From assembly GCA_037447655.1 (NCBI GenBank), contig JBBHKE010001474.1:165077-223192 (forward strand): a DNA stretch of 58,116 bases, written 5' to 3'. The stretch is from Zygnema cylindricum. Lineage: Eukaryota; Streptophyta; Zygnematophyceae; Zygnematales; Zygnemataceae. Under the pieces are notes generated by a model that was not told the origin of the DNA, made no database searches, and worked only from the letters and a program-made list of their open reading frames with translations. Shown one piece after another: positions 46,311 to 57,137 of this stretch. The translations under genes and the position numbers were made by a program. How positions within the stretch are numbered: the first letter of the stretch is position 1; every line of letters starts with the position of its first letter.

Positions 46311-47026
46311 CAATATTTAAACAAGCTCATTGGGAGAGAGGCGGCTACTTCCTCAATCCTATAAGTCATAATCCCCTCTCACAACACCTATCTATTGATG
46401 TACGAACCAATCAAAGAACTGTAAAATACAGAAAGGTACCATTGCCGATGTAATTTTTTTACGGCCTGTGTACGACAGTGCCATGGAGTGGACGCCTGTC
46501 TTCTATAGACTTGTTCTCATGCTATCCAAGATTCGTGCTTTCTAATCCTATCGTGCCTCGTGGCTCTAAGTCATGTCACTCCCGAAAACCGCCAAAGCGG
46601 CTATTCTGAGATCTCGACGATGATACGTGCCGTCGGATCTATACCGGTTTTTAATATTAGCTGTTTAAAACAAATGCCCGATACATTTGTTTCGTGCGGG
46701 TTCTGGTTTGTACTATATTACACCTAGTCTCTATGCTTGCTATCTATAATTTTGTTAATCGCATTAATGTTCTTTAGCACTATTTAAGTAGAAGTTAAAC
46801 CCTATATAATCTAACAAACTTCTACGACATATGGGTTAGAGCTGACGGCTACGTCTCGCTCTTCCGGTAGAGGGTTCGAGTCCTGCCGGACTCAACCTTT
46901 TTGTTAAGTGTGACTTATGTTACTCCCTAGACCTGCCTGTGTAGCTAAGGTAGCCATAGCTCCACCACATGTAGCCAAGGCAGCCATGGCTCCACCACTC
47001 TCCCTCTCACCTTCAATGACTATAAC
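46311..47026 (-). mobile_element. middle LTR of the copia array, left part
   Basis: It is homologous to the LTR at 57.4-58.1 kb (GATGTACG.ACCAATCA; GTAGCC.TGGCTC) but lacks the U5 end. It breaks at GACTATAAC (47,026), and the remainder resumes at 53,239 (AAAACAAGTATGGGGG). The break is the insertion of the intact element, and the 5-bp flanks are ATAAC and AAAAC. Confidence 0.8.
46838..46893 (+). other. tRNA-like module in the middle LTR
   Basis: GAGCTGACGGCTACGTCTCGC followed by GGGTTCGAGTCCTGCC, the latter an excellent B-box/T-arm sequence. Too short for a whole tRNA fold. Confidence 0.5.
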
Positions 47027-47917
47027 TGAAATTCTGTGGTCTCCATTGACCCACAGAATGAGCAGCCTATGTAAAGCCTCTAGGATAATATTTGCCCCTT
47101 CTACTTTCCCGCTGAATAAGCGCCGCCCAGGCACACAAATATTCTGACCACTCTCACCCTTGTGAGGACAAGACTCCCCTGAGTCAAACGCAAAAAGAAT
47201 CACTGAATTTGCTCACCCGAGCAGTAAGTTATGGCTGGTCAAAGATGACCTTTATAGTTACAAGCTCTCTTAGAGAGAGAGGTACCTAAATATTACTAAG
47301 TCTCGGTCTTCCTACTCACGACTACCTACTATTAAACCCTAGTCCAATAGGAACACTATAAAGTACAAGAAGGTACAATGGGCGATGTACTTATTGTACA
47401 ACTATTGTACGACAAGGTCTACAAGGTGACACTTGTCATATCGGAAGCCATGGTTCCTCCTCCCATCTTCTTCGGTATCAAATAATGTGGCGCCACGTGG
47501 CACCGCGTGACGCTATATCCGTATGCCGCCGAAAAGCTCACTTCGCGTGGCGGCTATAATGCCGGCCGTCCGATCAAAACATATTTTACACGGTTCAGAT
47601 TCGCGTACATGCAGAAATTGCTCATTTTGGTTAGTCTGCTGTTAATTAGCTGTTTCGTTAATATTTATATATTTATGAAACCCGTCACGTGTATCGTTTC
47701 GTAACGCCTTAATGGTTAAGGCATTAGGCTACCAAGAATATAGAGGTCACAGGTTCAAATCTAGTATTAGGCACTATTTTAGCCAAAATACCCTTAACTG
47801 CAAAAACTGCCGCTTTCTAAATATGGCGGCAGCCATGGCGCGCCTTTGATCCTCACTCTCTTTCTATAAAACAAAACTAAAATAGGGAAGTGAACTATTA
47901 ATTACCTCTTTTCAACA
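47027..47917 (-). repeat. 3' LTR of the intact copia element
   Basis: Starts TGTTGAAAAGAGGTAATTAA after the polypurine tract and ends CACAGAATTTCA at the target site. Same length as the 5' LTR. Confidence 0.93.
47701..47775 (+). other. tRNA-like module in the 3' LTR
   Basis: GCCTTAATGGTTAAGGC forms a D-arm with a 4-bp stem and reads as an A box. GGTTCAAATC is a B box 46 bases on, and ACAGG/CTAGT flank it as a weak T stem. The sense is opposite to the retrotransposon. The acceptor stem is poor, so this is tRNA-like and not a tRNA gene. Confidence 0.55.
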
Positions 47918-47930
47918 CTCCCCTTAATTC
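47918..47930 (-). promoter_or_regulatory. polypurine tract of the intact copia element
   Basis: AATTAAGGGGAG directly before the 3' LTR, where plus-strand DNA synthesis is primed in this family. The stop codon of Gag-Pol directly precedes it. Confidence 0.9.
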
Positions 47931-50900
47931 CTAGTCACTTTTCAATTTTAATCCATAGTTTTCTCTGCAATAAATCAACTTAGGGGAAGGCACTGCTTTT
48001 GTCATCATGTCAGCAATCATTTCTCTATCAGTTTTATGAACCAGTTTAATAATTTTATTTTCTACCTTCTCTCTGACAAAGCTTAGTCTAATATCCATAT
48101 GCTTAGCTTTGAAGTGATGTTTCGGATTAGCTGCAATTGAGATAGCAGCTTGATTATCACAAAAAACATTTTGAGTTCCAGACTTCATGAACCCAAGTTC
48201 TTCAAGAAGAGATTTAACCCACATTAATTCTTTGGTGGCAGCACAGGAAGCCATGTATTCAGCCTCCATAGTGGACTGAGCAACTACTTTTTGTTGCTTG
48301 CTACTCCAACAACATGCACCGGATCCAATTTGCAACACATATCCAGTCGTACACCTCCTTAAAGGCACATCTCCATAACTAGCATCACTCCAAGTGGTGA
48401 TGTCAGTGTGCTCCCCTCCCAAATGCAACCATAATTCCCTTGTCCCCACCAGATACCTCATCACTCTTTTGGCAGCCTCCCAATCTCTCTTTCTTGGTTC
48501 ATTTAGATTTCTACTAAGGACACCTACAGCTGCAGCTATATCCGGACGGGTACAGTTCATAAAATAAATTAAACTGCCTACAATCTGCCGATAAGGGATA
48601 TTTTCCATAAATTTTCTTTCTATCTCGTCCATCTCATCATTAATGATGAATATTCCTCCTTCTTCACTCCCCTCACTCACTTTCTTCAAATCCATGGGAG
48701 TAGTACATCCGTTTGCTTTCTCCATTTGAAATTTTTCTAGCATATTACCGATTGCTTCTTTTTGAGTGAGTCTTATAATTCTATTCCCTCTATCTCTCTC
48801 CATCTGAATTCCCAAAATGTACTTTGCTTCGCCAAGATCTTTCATATCAAAACTGCTTCTAAGATCCCGTTTTAGTTTGTTAATTTTATCTAAGGACTTG
48901 CTTAAGACCAACAAATCATCCACATAAATAGCAATAAATATCACTCCATTCTCATCTTCAAATAAATATATAGAGTGATCTGAACTAATTCTGATATACC
49001 CCAAACCGGTCAGAAATTCGTCGAGCTTTATATTCCACTGTCGCGAGGCTTGCTTAAGCCCATAGAGTGATTTTATCAGTTTGCAAACTTTGTTTTCTTC
49101 CCCACTTTCCACGAATCCTTCCGGTTGCCTCATGTAAATTTCTTCTTCCAACTCTCCGTGCGAAAAGGCAGTTTTAATATCCATCTGGTGGATTTCCATA
49201 TCCTCCGCTGCGGCTATACTTAAAAGGATTCTAACAGAAGGAAATCTGACTACAGGTGCAAAGGTTTCTTCGTAGTCTATCCCCTCTTTCTGTGTATAAC
49301 CTTTTGCAACTAACCTAGCTTTGTACCTCTCAATGGTATTATCCGGGTTTAATTTAAGTTTAAACACCCACTTACATCCGATCGGTTTTCGGTCCGGTGG
49401 ACAATCTACCAACTCCCATGTATTGGCTTCCATAATAGAGGCCATTTCTTCATTTATAGCTGTGATCCACCGGCTACTTTCTGGAGTGTTTATAGCCTCT
49501 AAGTATGTTTGAGGTTCATCTGGGTGAGACATCTTTGTGAGTTGGTTATTTGCTTGTCTTTCTTGAAGTCGTTTACTACTTCTTCTTCCCCCTTCAAAAT
49601 CGGACGCCGGTATGGAAGGCATCCTTGGGTTTCTTTTTGGGAGATTTTCAGCTCCCCTATCTTCCAATTCTGGTGTCTCATCAAGTTCCTCATCGGTTTC
49701 CACTTCGTATTGTGGCGTTGCCTCGGATGTTGTCCTTTCCTCCTTCTCCTTTGGTAGATCTGCAGATTTTTCTTTTTCTCCCTCTTCCTTCTCTTCATTT
49801 TCAAAGTCAAAGTCAGAAAACTGATCCGTTTCAAATCTGATTTTGACTTCCTTATTATATTTGAATGGATCAATGGACTTCTCTTCATTCATCACCACTA
49901 TGTGTTTTACCAAAATTATATCTCTCTTTTTCAAGTCATACACTCGGTATCCTTTTGTGCTCTCATCATATCCTACAAGATATCCTGGTTTCCCTCTTCC
50001 CTCTAACTTCCATTTAGTCTTATCGGAATCCAAACTGTAGACTTGACTTCCGAACACTCTCAAACTAGACAAATCAGGCTTTCTTCCTGTCCACCTCTCA
50101 TACGGAGTTTCCTCCTTATTTGCTGAAGTTAGGACTCTATTTTTGATGAAATTAGCATAGTTCATAGACTCAGCCCAAAACTGCAGCCCTATCCTCTTAT
50201 CACTTAACATACTTCTGGACATATCTCCTAAAGTTCTATTCACTCTTTCTGCTACTCCATTTTGTTCCGGATTATAGGGAACATTTTTCTCATGATGAAT
50301 TCCTTCTTCTTTAAGATATTCTTCAAAATCCCTTGAGGTGTATTCTTTCCCATTATCACTTCTTATCTCTTTTATTGAGGTTTCATGTAGCTTTTCACTC
50401 CATACTTTATACTCTTTGAAACATCTTAATACCTCTGACTTATGTCTAAGAAAGTATACCTTCGTGTATCTAGACCAATCATCTGTGATAGTTAACATCC
50501 ATCTTTTCCCCCCATGTGAGGCATACCTAGCAGGTCCCCAAACATCAGTGTGAACTAGATCTAATACTTTCTCTCTCCTAAATGTGGTTGCCTTTGGAAA
50601 TGGAAGTCTATGAATCTTCCCTTGGGCACATCCACTACAATCATCAGAGGTCTCATCATCTTCAAAAGTAACACCCTCCACTATTCCATTTTTCTTCATT
50701 TTCTTTAATCTATCTAGATGCACATGCCCCAACCTTTTATGCCAAAGCATCATCTCACTTGCACACGAGTAGAGAACACTCTTTTCATTGCAAAGTACAA
50801 TTTTGAACATTCCTTGACTGCCCTTCTCAGCTATGAAATAAACCTCATTATCAAAGCTTGCTGTGAAGATTCCTTTCCTAGTTCCTGTTTCAAACTCCTT

Positions 50901-52367
50901 TTCATCTAGGACAGCTGTTGAGACTAGGTTCTTGCTAAGTTGTGGAATGTAAAGAACGTCTGAGAGTGTTACAATTGAGGCCTTTCCATCAACTAGAACC
51001 TTCAAGTCAACAGTTCCAACAAGACTTGTGGTTTCTACTCTACCATCTCCGTACTCTATCTCAACTGTTGGGATCTTTCTCAGTTTGGTGAACCACCGCT
51101 TATCTTTGCACATATGCATTGAAGCCCCTGAGTCTATGATCCACCCATCCTCGGGTGGATCCCTCTTACCTCCGAAAGCACACTTTTGTCTCCGTGGAAT
51201 GTCGACATGCTTTTCAGTGTTTTTCGGATTAAGGAGAAGCTCCTCAAGCACCTCTTCAGATTCAGTTTTTTCTTCCACTTCCTCATCAAGAACTTGAGTC
51301 AGGAAAGCCTTTTTCTTTCCTCCGTCCTTTGAGGTTCCTTGACCATCTTTCAGTCGAAGATCTGCAAGTCTGACACAATCTGCCATATAGTGTCCCGGTT
51401 TCTTGCAAAAGTGACATAATCCTCCTCGAGAAGTTCCTCTCCCATGTCTATCAAATCTGCCACCTCCTTGTCCTCTTCCACCAAAGTTTCGATAAGGATC
51501 TTTCCCTCTCTCCTCATCACGCTTCCGCCAATCAGCTCCTGCAGACAATGCTTGAACACTTGGACTCCCTCTCCTAAGCACTATGGTGCTTTCTTTCACT
51601 AAAATCATTCCCACAGTGTCATCCCAATTCCAATTGCTATCTCCTATGTCCTGCAATCGGTTAATGATATTCTCATACTCTTCAGGTAGTTTCATCATTA
51701 ATGTGTTCACTCTTTGTCTCTCAGACCATGAGTTACCTGCACTCTCTAACTCTCCAAACAATGCTCCTAAATCATTGCAATAATTATCCATACTTCCTCC
51801 CTTATAAGTATAAGCTGCAATCTTATTTTCTGCCAACTGTTGCTGCTGCAATGATCCACTCTTATATTTGTTAACTAGTGATATCCAAATCTGAGATGAA
51901 GATTTGACATGCATAAGAGGAATGGCAATGCCCTTTGCTACACTTTTAAGAATTAAGAGCTTAGCAACCTTGTCTTTGTAGTTCCACTTTTCAGACTCTG
52001 ATCTTTCGGTCTGAACCCTTGTCGTTGTTGCTGGTGGTGCTGCTGCCGGTATCGCCTTCGGCAATGGTGTTACTTGAGTTGCAACTCCTTCCTTTTCTCC
52101 TTCCATGACAATCTCTTCTCCTTCCTCATCTTCATCCTCGGTGATGGTGGCAGCTGATCTACCAACTGTAGAGGCGGAGGTGCCAGAAAAACGTGTCCCT
52201 CCAAACCCAGGTGGAGGTGGGCATCGAATTTGTCCAGACACTATGCCCCATAAATGCTTCTCAAATAGTTCTCCCTCCATCATCATTTCCCAATAAAGAA
52301 AGTCTGATCCATCAAATATGGGCACCCTAGAGGGTGGGCCCATAACCTGAAATTCTGTGGTCTCCAT
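47931..52367 (-). CDS. copia Gag-Pol polyprotein, intact, 1478 residues
   Basis: One uninterrupted frame encodes all copia functions in the standard order. Gag includes a zinc knuckle (C318-x2-C321-x4-H326-x4-C331). Protease has DSGA at 412-415. Integrase has a zinc-binding start (H543, H548, C577, C580) and catalytic D608, D671 and E707, the last two 35 residues apart. RT has YVDD at 1148-1151. RNase H has D1328, E1368 and D1404, and the protein ends GLKLKSD. There is no frameshift between gag and pol, as is usual for plant copia. The first ATG (52,367) is inside the 5' LTR and a second in-frame ATG (52,343) is inside the primer site. The region between LTR and gag is absent. I take 52,367 as the start because a decayed relative at 57.1 kb keeps MEVSEFQVLG at the same place. 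Confidence 0.95.
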   Translation of the reverse strand: METTEFQVMGPPSRVPIFDGSDFLYWEMMMEGELFEKHLWGIVSGQIRCPPPPGFGGTRFSGTSASTVGRSAATITEDEDEEGEEIVMEGEKEGVATQVTPLPKAIPAAAPPATTTRVQTERSESEKWNYKDKVAKLLILKSVAKGIAIPLMHVKSSSQIWISLVNKYKSGSLQQQQLAENKIAAYTYKGGSMDNYCNDLGALFGELESAGNSWSERQRVNTLMMKLPEEYENIINRLQDIGDSNWNWDDTVGMILVKESTIVLRRGSPSVQALSAGADWRKRDEERGKDPYRNFGGRGQGGGRFDRHGRGTSRGGLCHFCKKPGHYMADCVRLADLRLKDGQGTSKDGGKKKAFLTQVLDEEVEEKTESEEVLEELLLNPKNTEKHVDIPRRQKCAFGGKRDPPEDGWIIDSGASMHMCKDKRWFTKLRKIPTVEIEYGDGRVETTSLVGTVDLKVLVDGKASIVTLSDVLYIPQLSKNLVSTAVLDEKEFETGTRKGIFTASFDNEVYFIAEKGSQGMFKIVLCNEKSVLYSCASEMMLWHKRLGHVHLDRLKKMKKNGIVEGVTFEDDETSDDCSGCAQGKIHRLPFPKATTFRREKVLDLVHTDVWGPARYASHGGKRWMLTITDDWSRYTKVYFLRHKSEVLRCFKEYKVWSEKLHETSIKEIRSDNGKEYTSRDFEEYLKEEGIHHEKNVPYNPEQNGVAERVNRTLGDMSRSMLSDKRIGLQFWAESMNYANFIKNRVLTSANKEETPYERWTGRKPDLSSLRVFGSQVYSLDSDKTKWKLEGRGKPGYLVGYDESTKGYRVYDLKKRDIILVKHIVVMNEEKSIDPFKYNKEVKIRFETDQFSDFDFENEEKEEGEKEKSADLPKEKEERTTSEATPQYEVETDEELDETPELEDRGAENLPKRNPRMPSIPASDFEGGRRSSKRLQERQANNQLTKMSHPDEPQTYLEAINTPESSRWITAINEEMASIMEANTWELVDCPPDRKPIGCKWVFKLKLNPDNTIERYKARLVAKGYTQKEGIDYEETFAPVVRFPSVRILLSIAAAEDMEIHQMDIKTAFSHGELEEEIYMRQPEGFVESGEENKVCKLIKSLYGLKQASRQWNIKLDEFLTGLGYIRISSDHSIYLFEDENGVIFIAIYVDDLLVLSKSLDKINKLKRDLRSSFDMKDLGEAKYILGIQMERDRGNRIIRLTQKEAIGNMLEKFQMEKANGCTTPMDLKKVSEGSEEGGIFIINDEMDEIERKFMENIPYRQIVGSLIYFMNCTRPDIAAAVGVLSRNLNEPRKRDWEAAKRVMRYLVGTRELWLHLGGEHTDITTWSDASYGDVPLRRCTTGYVLQIGSGACCWSSKQQKVVAQSTMEAEYMASCAATKELMWVKSLLEELGFMKSGTQNVFCDNQAAISIAANPKHHFKAKHMDIRLSFVREKVENKIIKLVHKTDREMIADMMTKAVPSPKLIYCRENYGLKLKSD
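52333..52347 (-). promoter_or_regulatory. primer binding site for a half-molecule of initiator tRNA-Met, overlapping gag
   Basis: The minus strand reads GGTTATGGGCCCACC immediately after the LTR terminal CA. Fifteen of fifteen bases are complementary to the anticodon stem and loop of plant initiator tRNA-Met as I recall it (GGTGGGCCCATAACC). This is the site type known for Drosophila copia, primed by a cleaved tRNA. The ATG of the site pairs with the CAU anticodon and is codon 9 of the Gag-Pol frame. Confidence 0.88.
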
Positions 52368-53238
52368 TGACCCACAGAATGAGCAGCCTATGTAAAGCCT
52401 CTAGGATAATATTTGCCCCTTCTACTTTCCCGCTGAATAAGCGCCGCCCAGGCACACAAATATTCTGACCACTCTCACCCTTGTGAGGACAAGACTCCCC
52501 TGAGTCAAACGCAAAAAGAATCACTGAATTTGCTCACCCGAGCAGTAAGTTATGGCTGGTCAAAGATGACCTTTATAGTTACAAGCTCTCTTAGAGAGAG
52601 AGGTACCTAAATATTACTAAGTCTCGGTCTGCCTACTCACGACTACCTACTATTAAACCCTAGTCCAATAGGAACACTATAAAGTACAAGAAGGTACAAT
52701 GGGCGATGTACTTATTGTACAACTATTGTACGACAAGGTCTACAAGGTGACACCTGTCATATCGGAAGCCATGGTTCCTCCTCCCATCTTCTCCGGTATC
52801 AAATAATGTGGCGCCACGTGGCACCGCGTGACGCTATATCCGTATGCCGCCGAAAAGCTCACTTCGCGTGGCGGCTATAATGCCGGCCGTCCGATCAAAA
52901 CATATTTTACACGGTTCAGATTCACGTACATGCAGAAATTGCTCATTTTGGTTAGTCTGCTGTTAATTAGCTGTTTCGTTAATATTTATATATTTATGAA
53001 ACCCGTCACGTGTATCGTTTCGTAACGCCTTAATGGTTAAGGCATTAGGCTACAAAGAATATAGAGGTCACAGGTTCAAATCTAGTACTAGGCACTATTT
53101 TAGCCAAAATACCCTTAACTGCAAAAACTGCCACTTTCTAAATATGGCGGCAGCCATGGCTCGCCTTTGATCCTCACTCTCTTTCTATAAAACAAAACTA
53201 AAATAGGGAAGTGAACTATTAATTACCTCTTTTCAACA
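52348..53238 (-). repeat. 5' LTR of the intact copia element
   Basis: 891 bp, TG...CA, matching the 3' LTR. It holds the promoter, the tRNA-like module (53,022-53,096) and, at its 3' end, the first codons of Gag (METTEF). Confidence 0.93.
53022..53096 (+). other. tRNA-like module in the 5' LTR
   Basis: Copy of the module at 47,701-47,775, with two differences (CTACAAAG and TAGTACTAGG). Confidence 0.55.
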
Positions 53239-53339
53239 AAAACAAGTATGGGGGCTAGAGAGAGAAGGTGGAGGCAGACTACTTGTGCTTTAATCTATTT
53301 AGACGTAGAAAATACCCCCTAAATCTAGTGATTTCAACA
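53239..53339 (-). mobile_element. middle LTR of the copia array, right part
   Basis: It continues the LTR broken at 47,026. Its end, TGTTGAAATCACTAGATTT on the minus strand, directly follows the polypurine tract of internal region 3 (AAATTAAGGGGAG, 53,340-53,352). Confidence 0.8.
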
Positions 53340-56300
53340 CTCCCCTTAATTTCTAGTCTAATATTAATTTTTCATTTAATCCACACTTTTTTCTACAATA
53401 TTTTAGCTTGGGAGATGGCACAGGTTTGGTCATCATATCAACCACCATTTCCCCATCACCTCTATACACAAAATTCACAATTTTGTTTTCAACTTTCTCT
53501 TGTACAAAACTTAATCTTATGTCCATATATTTGGCCTTGAAATGATGTTTTGGATTGGCAACAATCGCAATAGCATCCTGGTTATCACAGAAATCTTCAT
53601 GCACTCCCTCATAATCCATAGATATAACCCAGTTCTTGCAATAAATACTTAATCCACATCAACTCTTTCACAGTGAACTAGAGGCAATGTACTCAGCCTC
53701 TATAGTGGACCGAGCAACCACCTTTTGTTGTTGCTACTCCAACAGCAAACACCTTCCCCCATATACAATACATATCTAGATGTACATCTTCTCATAGGTG
53801 CATCCCGATAGCTGACATCAGTCCAAGTAATGATGTCAGTATGCTCCCCTCCTAAATGCCACCATAAATCTCTGGTTCCCTCCAAATATCTCATGAATCT
53901 CTTGGCTGCCTCCCAATCTCTCTTCCTAGGATCATTTAGACTCTTACTAAAGACTACAACTGCTGCCGCTATGTCCGACCAAGTACAGTTCCTAAAGTAG
54001 ATCAAACTTCCTACAACCTGTCTGTAAGGAATAGACTTCATAAACATTCTCTCTTCTGGACTCATCGGATCAACTAAGATAATCACTCCTTTTACACTCC
54101 CATCGCTTACTTTCTTCAAGTCCATGGGAGTAGTACAACTGTTTGCCTTTTCCATCAATAATTTCTCAAGCATATTCCCTATAGCTTTCGTTCTGAGTAA
54201 GTTTGATAATCTTCTTCCCCCTATCTCTCTCCATTTGAATTCCCACAATGTATCTTGCCTCCCCTAAATCCTTCATGTCAAACCGACTTCTAAAATCTTT
54301 CTTCAATTTATTTATCTTTTCCATAGACCTACTTAACACCAGCAAATCATCCACATAAATTGCAATGAAAATCACACCATTCTCATCTTCAAACATATAT
54401 ATATAATGGTCAGAACTGATCCGAATATATCCTAGACGGGTGAGAAACTTATCTAGTTTCTTATTCTATTGCCTGGGAGCCTGCTTCAATCTATATAAAG
54501 ACTTTATGAGTCTGCAGACTTTACTCTCATGTCCTTCCTCTAAAAACCCTTCTGGTTGCCGCATGAAGATTTCTTCCTTCTTCTAACGGTTGAGGAAGGC
54601 GGTCTTAATATCCATCTGATGTATTTCCATGTCTTGCGCTGCTGCTAGACTAAGGAGAATCCTTACTGATGGGAACCAAACCACTAGAGCAAAAGTCTCC
54701 TCATAATCCATCCCCTCTTTTTGGGTGAACCCCTTTGCTACCATTCGAGCCTTATATCTCTCAATGATATTATCTAGAATCAGTTCTAGTTTAAACACCC
54801 ACTTGCACCTAATCGGTTTTGCGTCCAGAGGACAGTTCACCAACCCCCAAGTATTTGCTTCCATGATGAAGGCCATCTCATCATTTATGGCTCTAACCCA
54901 TCTGTCTTTCTCCGGACTGTTTATTGCCTCCGAATATGACTGAGGCTCATCAGGGTGAGACAACTTTGTTACCTTGTGAGCGGTCTGTTTTTTCTGTAGC
55001 TGGTTGCTGCTTCTTCGTCCTCCTTCAAAATCCCAAGCTAGAATGGAGGGAAGTCTCGGGTTCCTCCTCACTGTCTCATCAGCTCTTTTATCTATGGAAG
55101 CTCGTTCTGACTCCTCCTCCTTTTGTCTCTTCGGAGTGTATAGGGATATGGAGAGATTATGGTATTTCTACCCTATCTGGCATCTTCCCTGAATCTGCAA
55201 TCACTTTTTCACTCTTGTCCATTTCGGGAGAATCCGAGTCCTCCTTACTCTCGGACTCAAAACTGATTTTTATTTTCTTAGTATATTTGAAGGGATCAAA
55301 TGACTTCACTTCATCCATAACAACATAGTGTTTTACCAAGATGATATCTTATTTTGCTAAGTCAAAGACTCTATAACATTTGACATACTCATCATATCCC
55401 ACAAAATATCTAGGTTTTTGTTTGGCATCTAGTTTCCAATTTTTCCTGTCGGTATCAAGACTGTAAACTTGACTACCGAATACTTTCAGGTGAGAGACAT
55501 GTGGTTTCATTCCAACCCATCTCTCATAAGGTGTCATCTCTTTCACAACTGAGGTAAGGACTCTATTCTTAATGTAGTCAGCACGATTCATGGCCTCTAC
55601 CCAAAATCTTTTTCCTACCTTCTTGTCGGCCAGCATACTACATACACTATCTCCTTGAATCCGATTCAACCTCTGAGCTACCCCATTCTGTTTTGGATTA
55701 TACGGAAGAGTTTTCTAATGGTGAACTCCCTCATCCCTCAAGTATTCCTTAAACTGGTTAGAGGTATATTCTCCTCCATTGTCACTCCTTATCCTTTTAA
55801 TGGGGGTTCTATGCAACTTCTCACGCCAGGCTTTATACTCTTTGAAGTTAGTTGGTGCCTCTGACTTTGTTTTTAGGAAGTATACTCTATAGTGTCTAGA
55901 AGAGTCATCAGTGATTGTCATCATATACCTCTTTCTCTTGATCGAAGGTACTTTTGCCGGTCCCCAGATATCTGTGTGGACCATATCTAGTACTTTCTCA
56001 CCTTTATATGTGGCAGTTTGGGAAAAGGGATTCTATGAGCCTTTCCTTGGGCAGAACCACTACAATCATCCATCATTTTACTATCCCGAAACTGAATCCC
56101 TTCTATTACCCGAAGCTTTTTCATTTCCCTCATCCTATCAAAATGAACATGCCCCAACCGTTAATGCCACATCATCATGTTTGGGACACTAACATAGTAA
56201 GCATTCTTCTTTTCATTACTCAAGTTAAGCCTAAACATTCCTTAGCTACCCATATCTGCTGTGAAGTAGACTTTATCCCCATACTTTGCTGTAAAGACTC

Positions 56301-57137
56301 CTTTTCTAGTGAAGGTATCAAATTCTTTATCATCTAATACATACGTAGAAACAAGATTTTTGCTCAGCTGAGGAATGTAGAGTACATCTGAAAAGGTGAC
56401 TATAGAATTCTTACCGTTTAGTAAGACTTTCATATCTGCCGAGCCCACTAGATCTGTGGTAACTACTCTCCCATCCCCATACTCTATCTCTACAGTAGGG
56501 ATCTTTTTTAGCTTGGTGAAGAGGTGTTTGCACGACACATATGCATGGATGCACCTGAGTCGATGATCCAACCTTCTTGTGGGGCTTCTCGAATGGCTCG
56601 AAGGGCACACTTTTGTTTTATAGGGATCTCCTACTCCTCCATTTTCTTGTCAAGAAGAAGCTCCCCATCCTCCTCCTTATTGGACTGGTCCTCTTCGGTC
56701 TCCCCTTTTACTTATATAACCACAAGTGCCTTTTCCTTCCCACTGGAAGAACATCTTGCAGGGTTCTCTTGGAGTCTTAGCTCCGACAGCTTGGTACAAT
56801 CCGCTATGAAGTGTCTCGGCTTCTTGCAAAAATGACAAAGGCCCTTTGGGGGCCTCGGTCCCCCAGATTGATCTTTCTCTCATTTGAAGCTGTTGTATGG
56901 CTTCCTCGAATCTTTCCCCCATCGGTCTGTTTTGGCAGCTAGAGCTTCAACGCTTTTTCCTCCTCTCCGAATCTCAATAGTGTTTTTCTGCACAAGTATC
57001 ATTCTAACCACTGTATTCCACTTCCACGAACTGTCATCAATTTCCTAAAATTGGTATACTATTTTCTCATACTCATCAGGCAGCTTCAAGATGAGGGTGT
57101 TGACCTTCATCTTTATTGTTCTTATCCACCTAGCACT
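53340..57137 (-). pseudogene. degenerate copia internal region 3
   Basis: Reading leftward from 57,137: a gag scrap (KLPDEYEKIVYQF), a zinc-knuckle region (56,700-56,920), protease/pre-integrase (56,242-56,610, KKIPTVEIEYGDG), integrase core (55,715-55,984: HTDIWGPA, IRSDNGGEYTS), integrase C-terminus (55,349-55,669), RT (54,583-55,071 and 54,166-54,396 with YVDDLLVLSRS), and RNase H (53,353-53,760). Frames are split by stops and frameshifts. Most of the N-terminal gag is deleted, so the LTR end runs almost straight into mid-gag. Clearly a relative of the intact element. Confidence 0.85.

Larger units (their letters stand above)
47027..53238 (-). mobile_element. full-length, structurally intact Ty1/copia retrotransposon
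   Basis: 6,212 bp on the minus strand. 5' LTR 52,348-53,238 and 3' LTR 47,027-47,917 (891 bp each; TGTTGAAAAG...AATTTCA) differ at about eight positions by eye, so the insertion is recent. A half-tRNA-type primer site follows the 5' LTR. The polypurine tract AATTAAGGGGAG abuts the 3' LTR. The single Gag-Pol frame occupies nearly the whole interior. Flanking 5-mers ATAAC and AAAAC are a target duplication with one change, and removing the element rejoins a continuous older LTR. It is probably still autonomous. Confidence 0.95.

Noticed and set aside
47701-47775. Genuine tRNA gene in the LTR
   Set aside because: The D-arm, T-arm and A/B boxes are visible, but the acceptor stem and anticodon arm do not pair well.
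49499-49888. Very basic 129-codon minus-strand frame and the Ser/Pro-rich plus-strand frames nearby
   Set aside because: They are out-of-frame shadows of the linker region of Gag-Pol.
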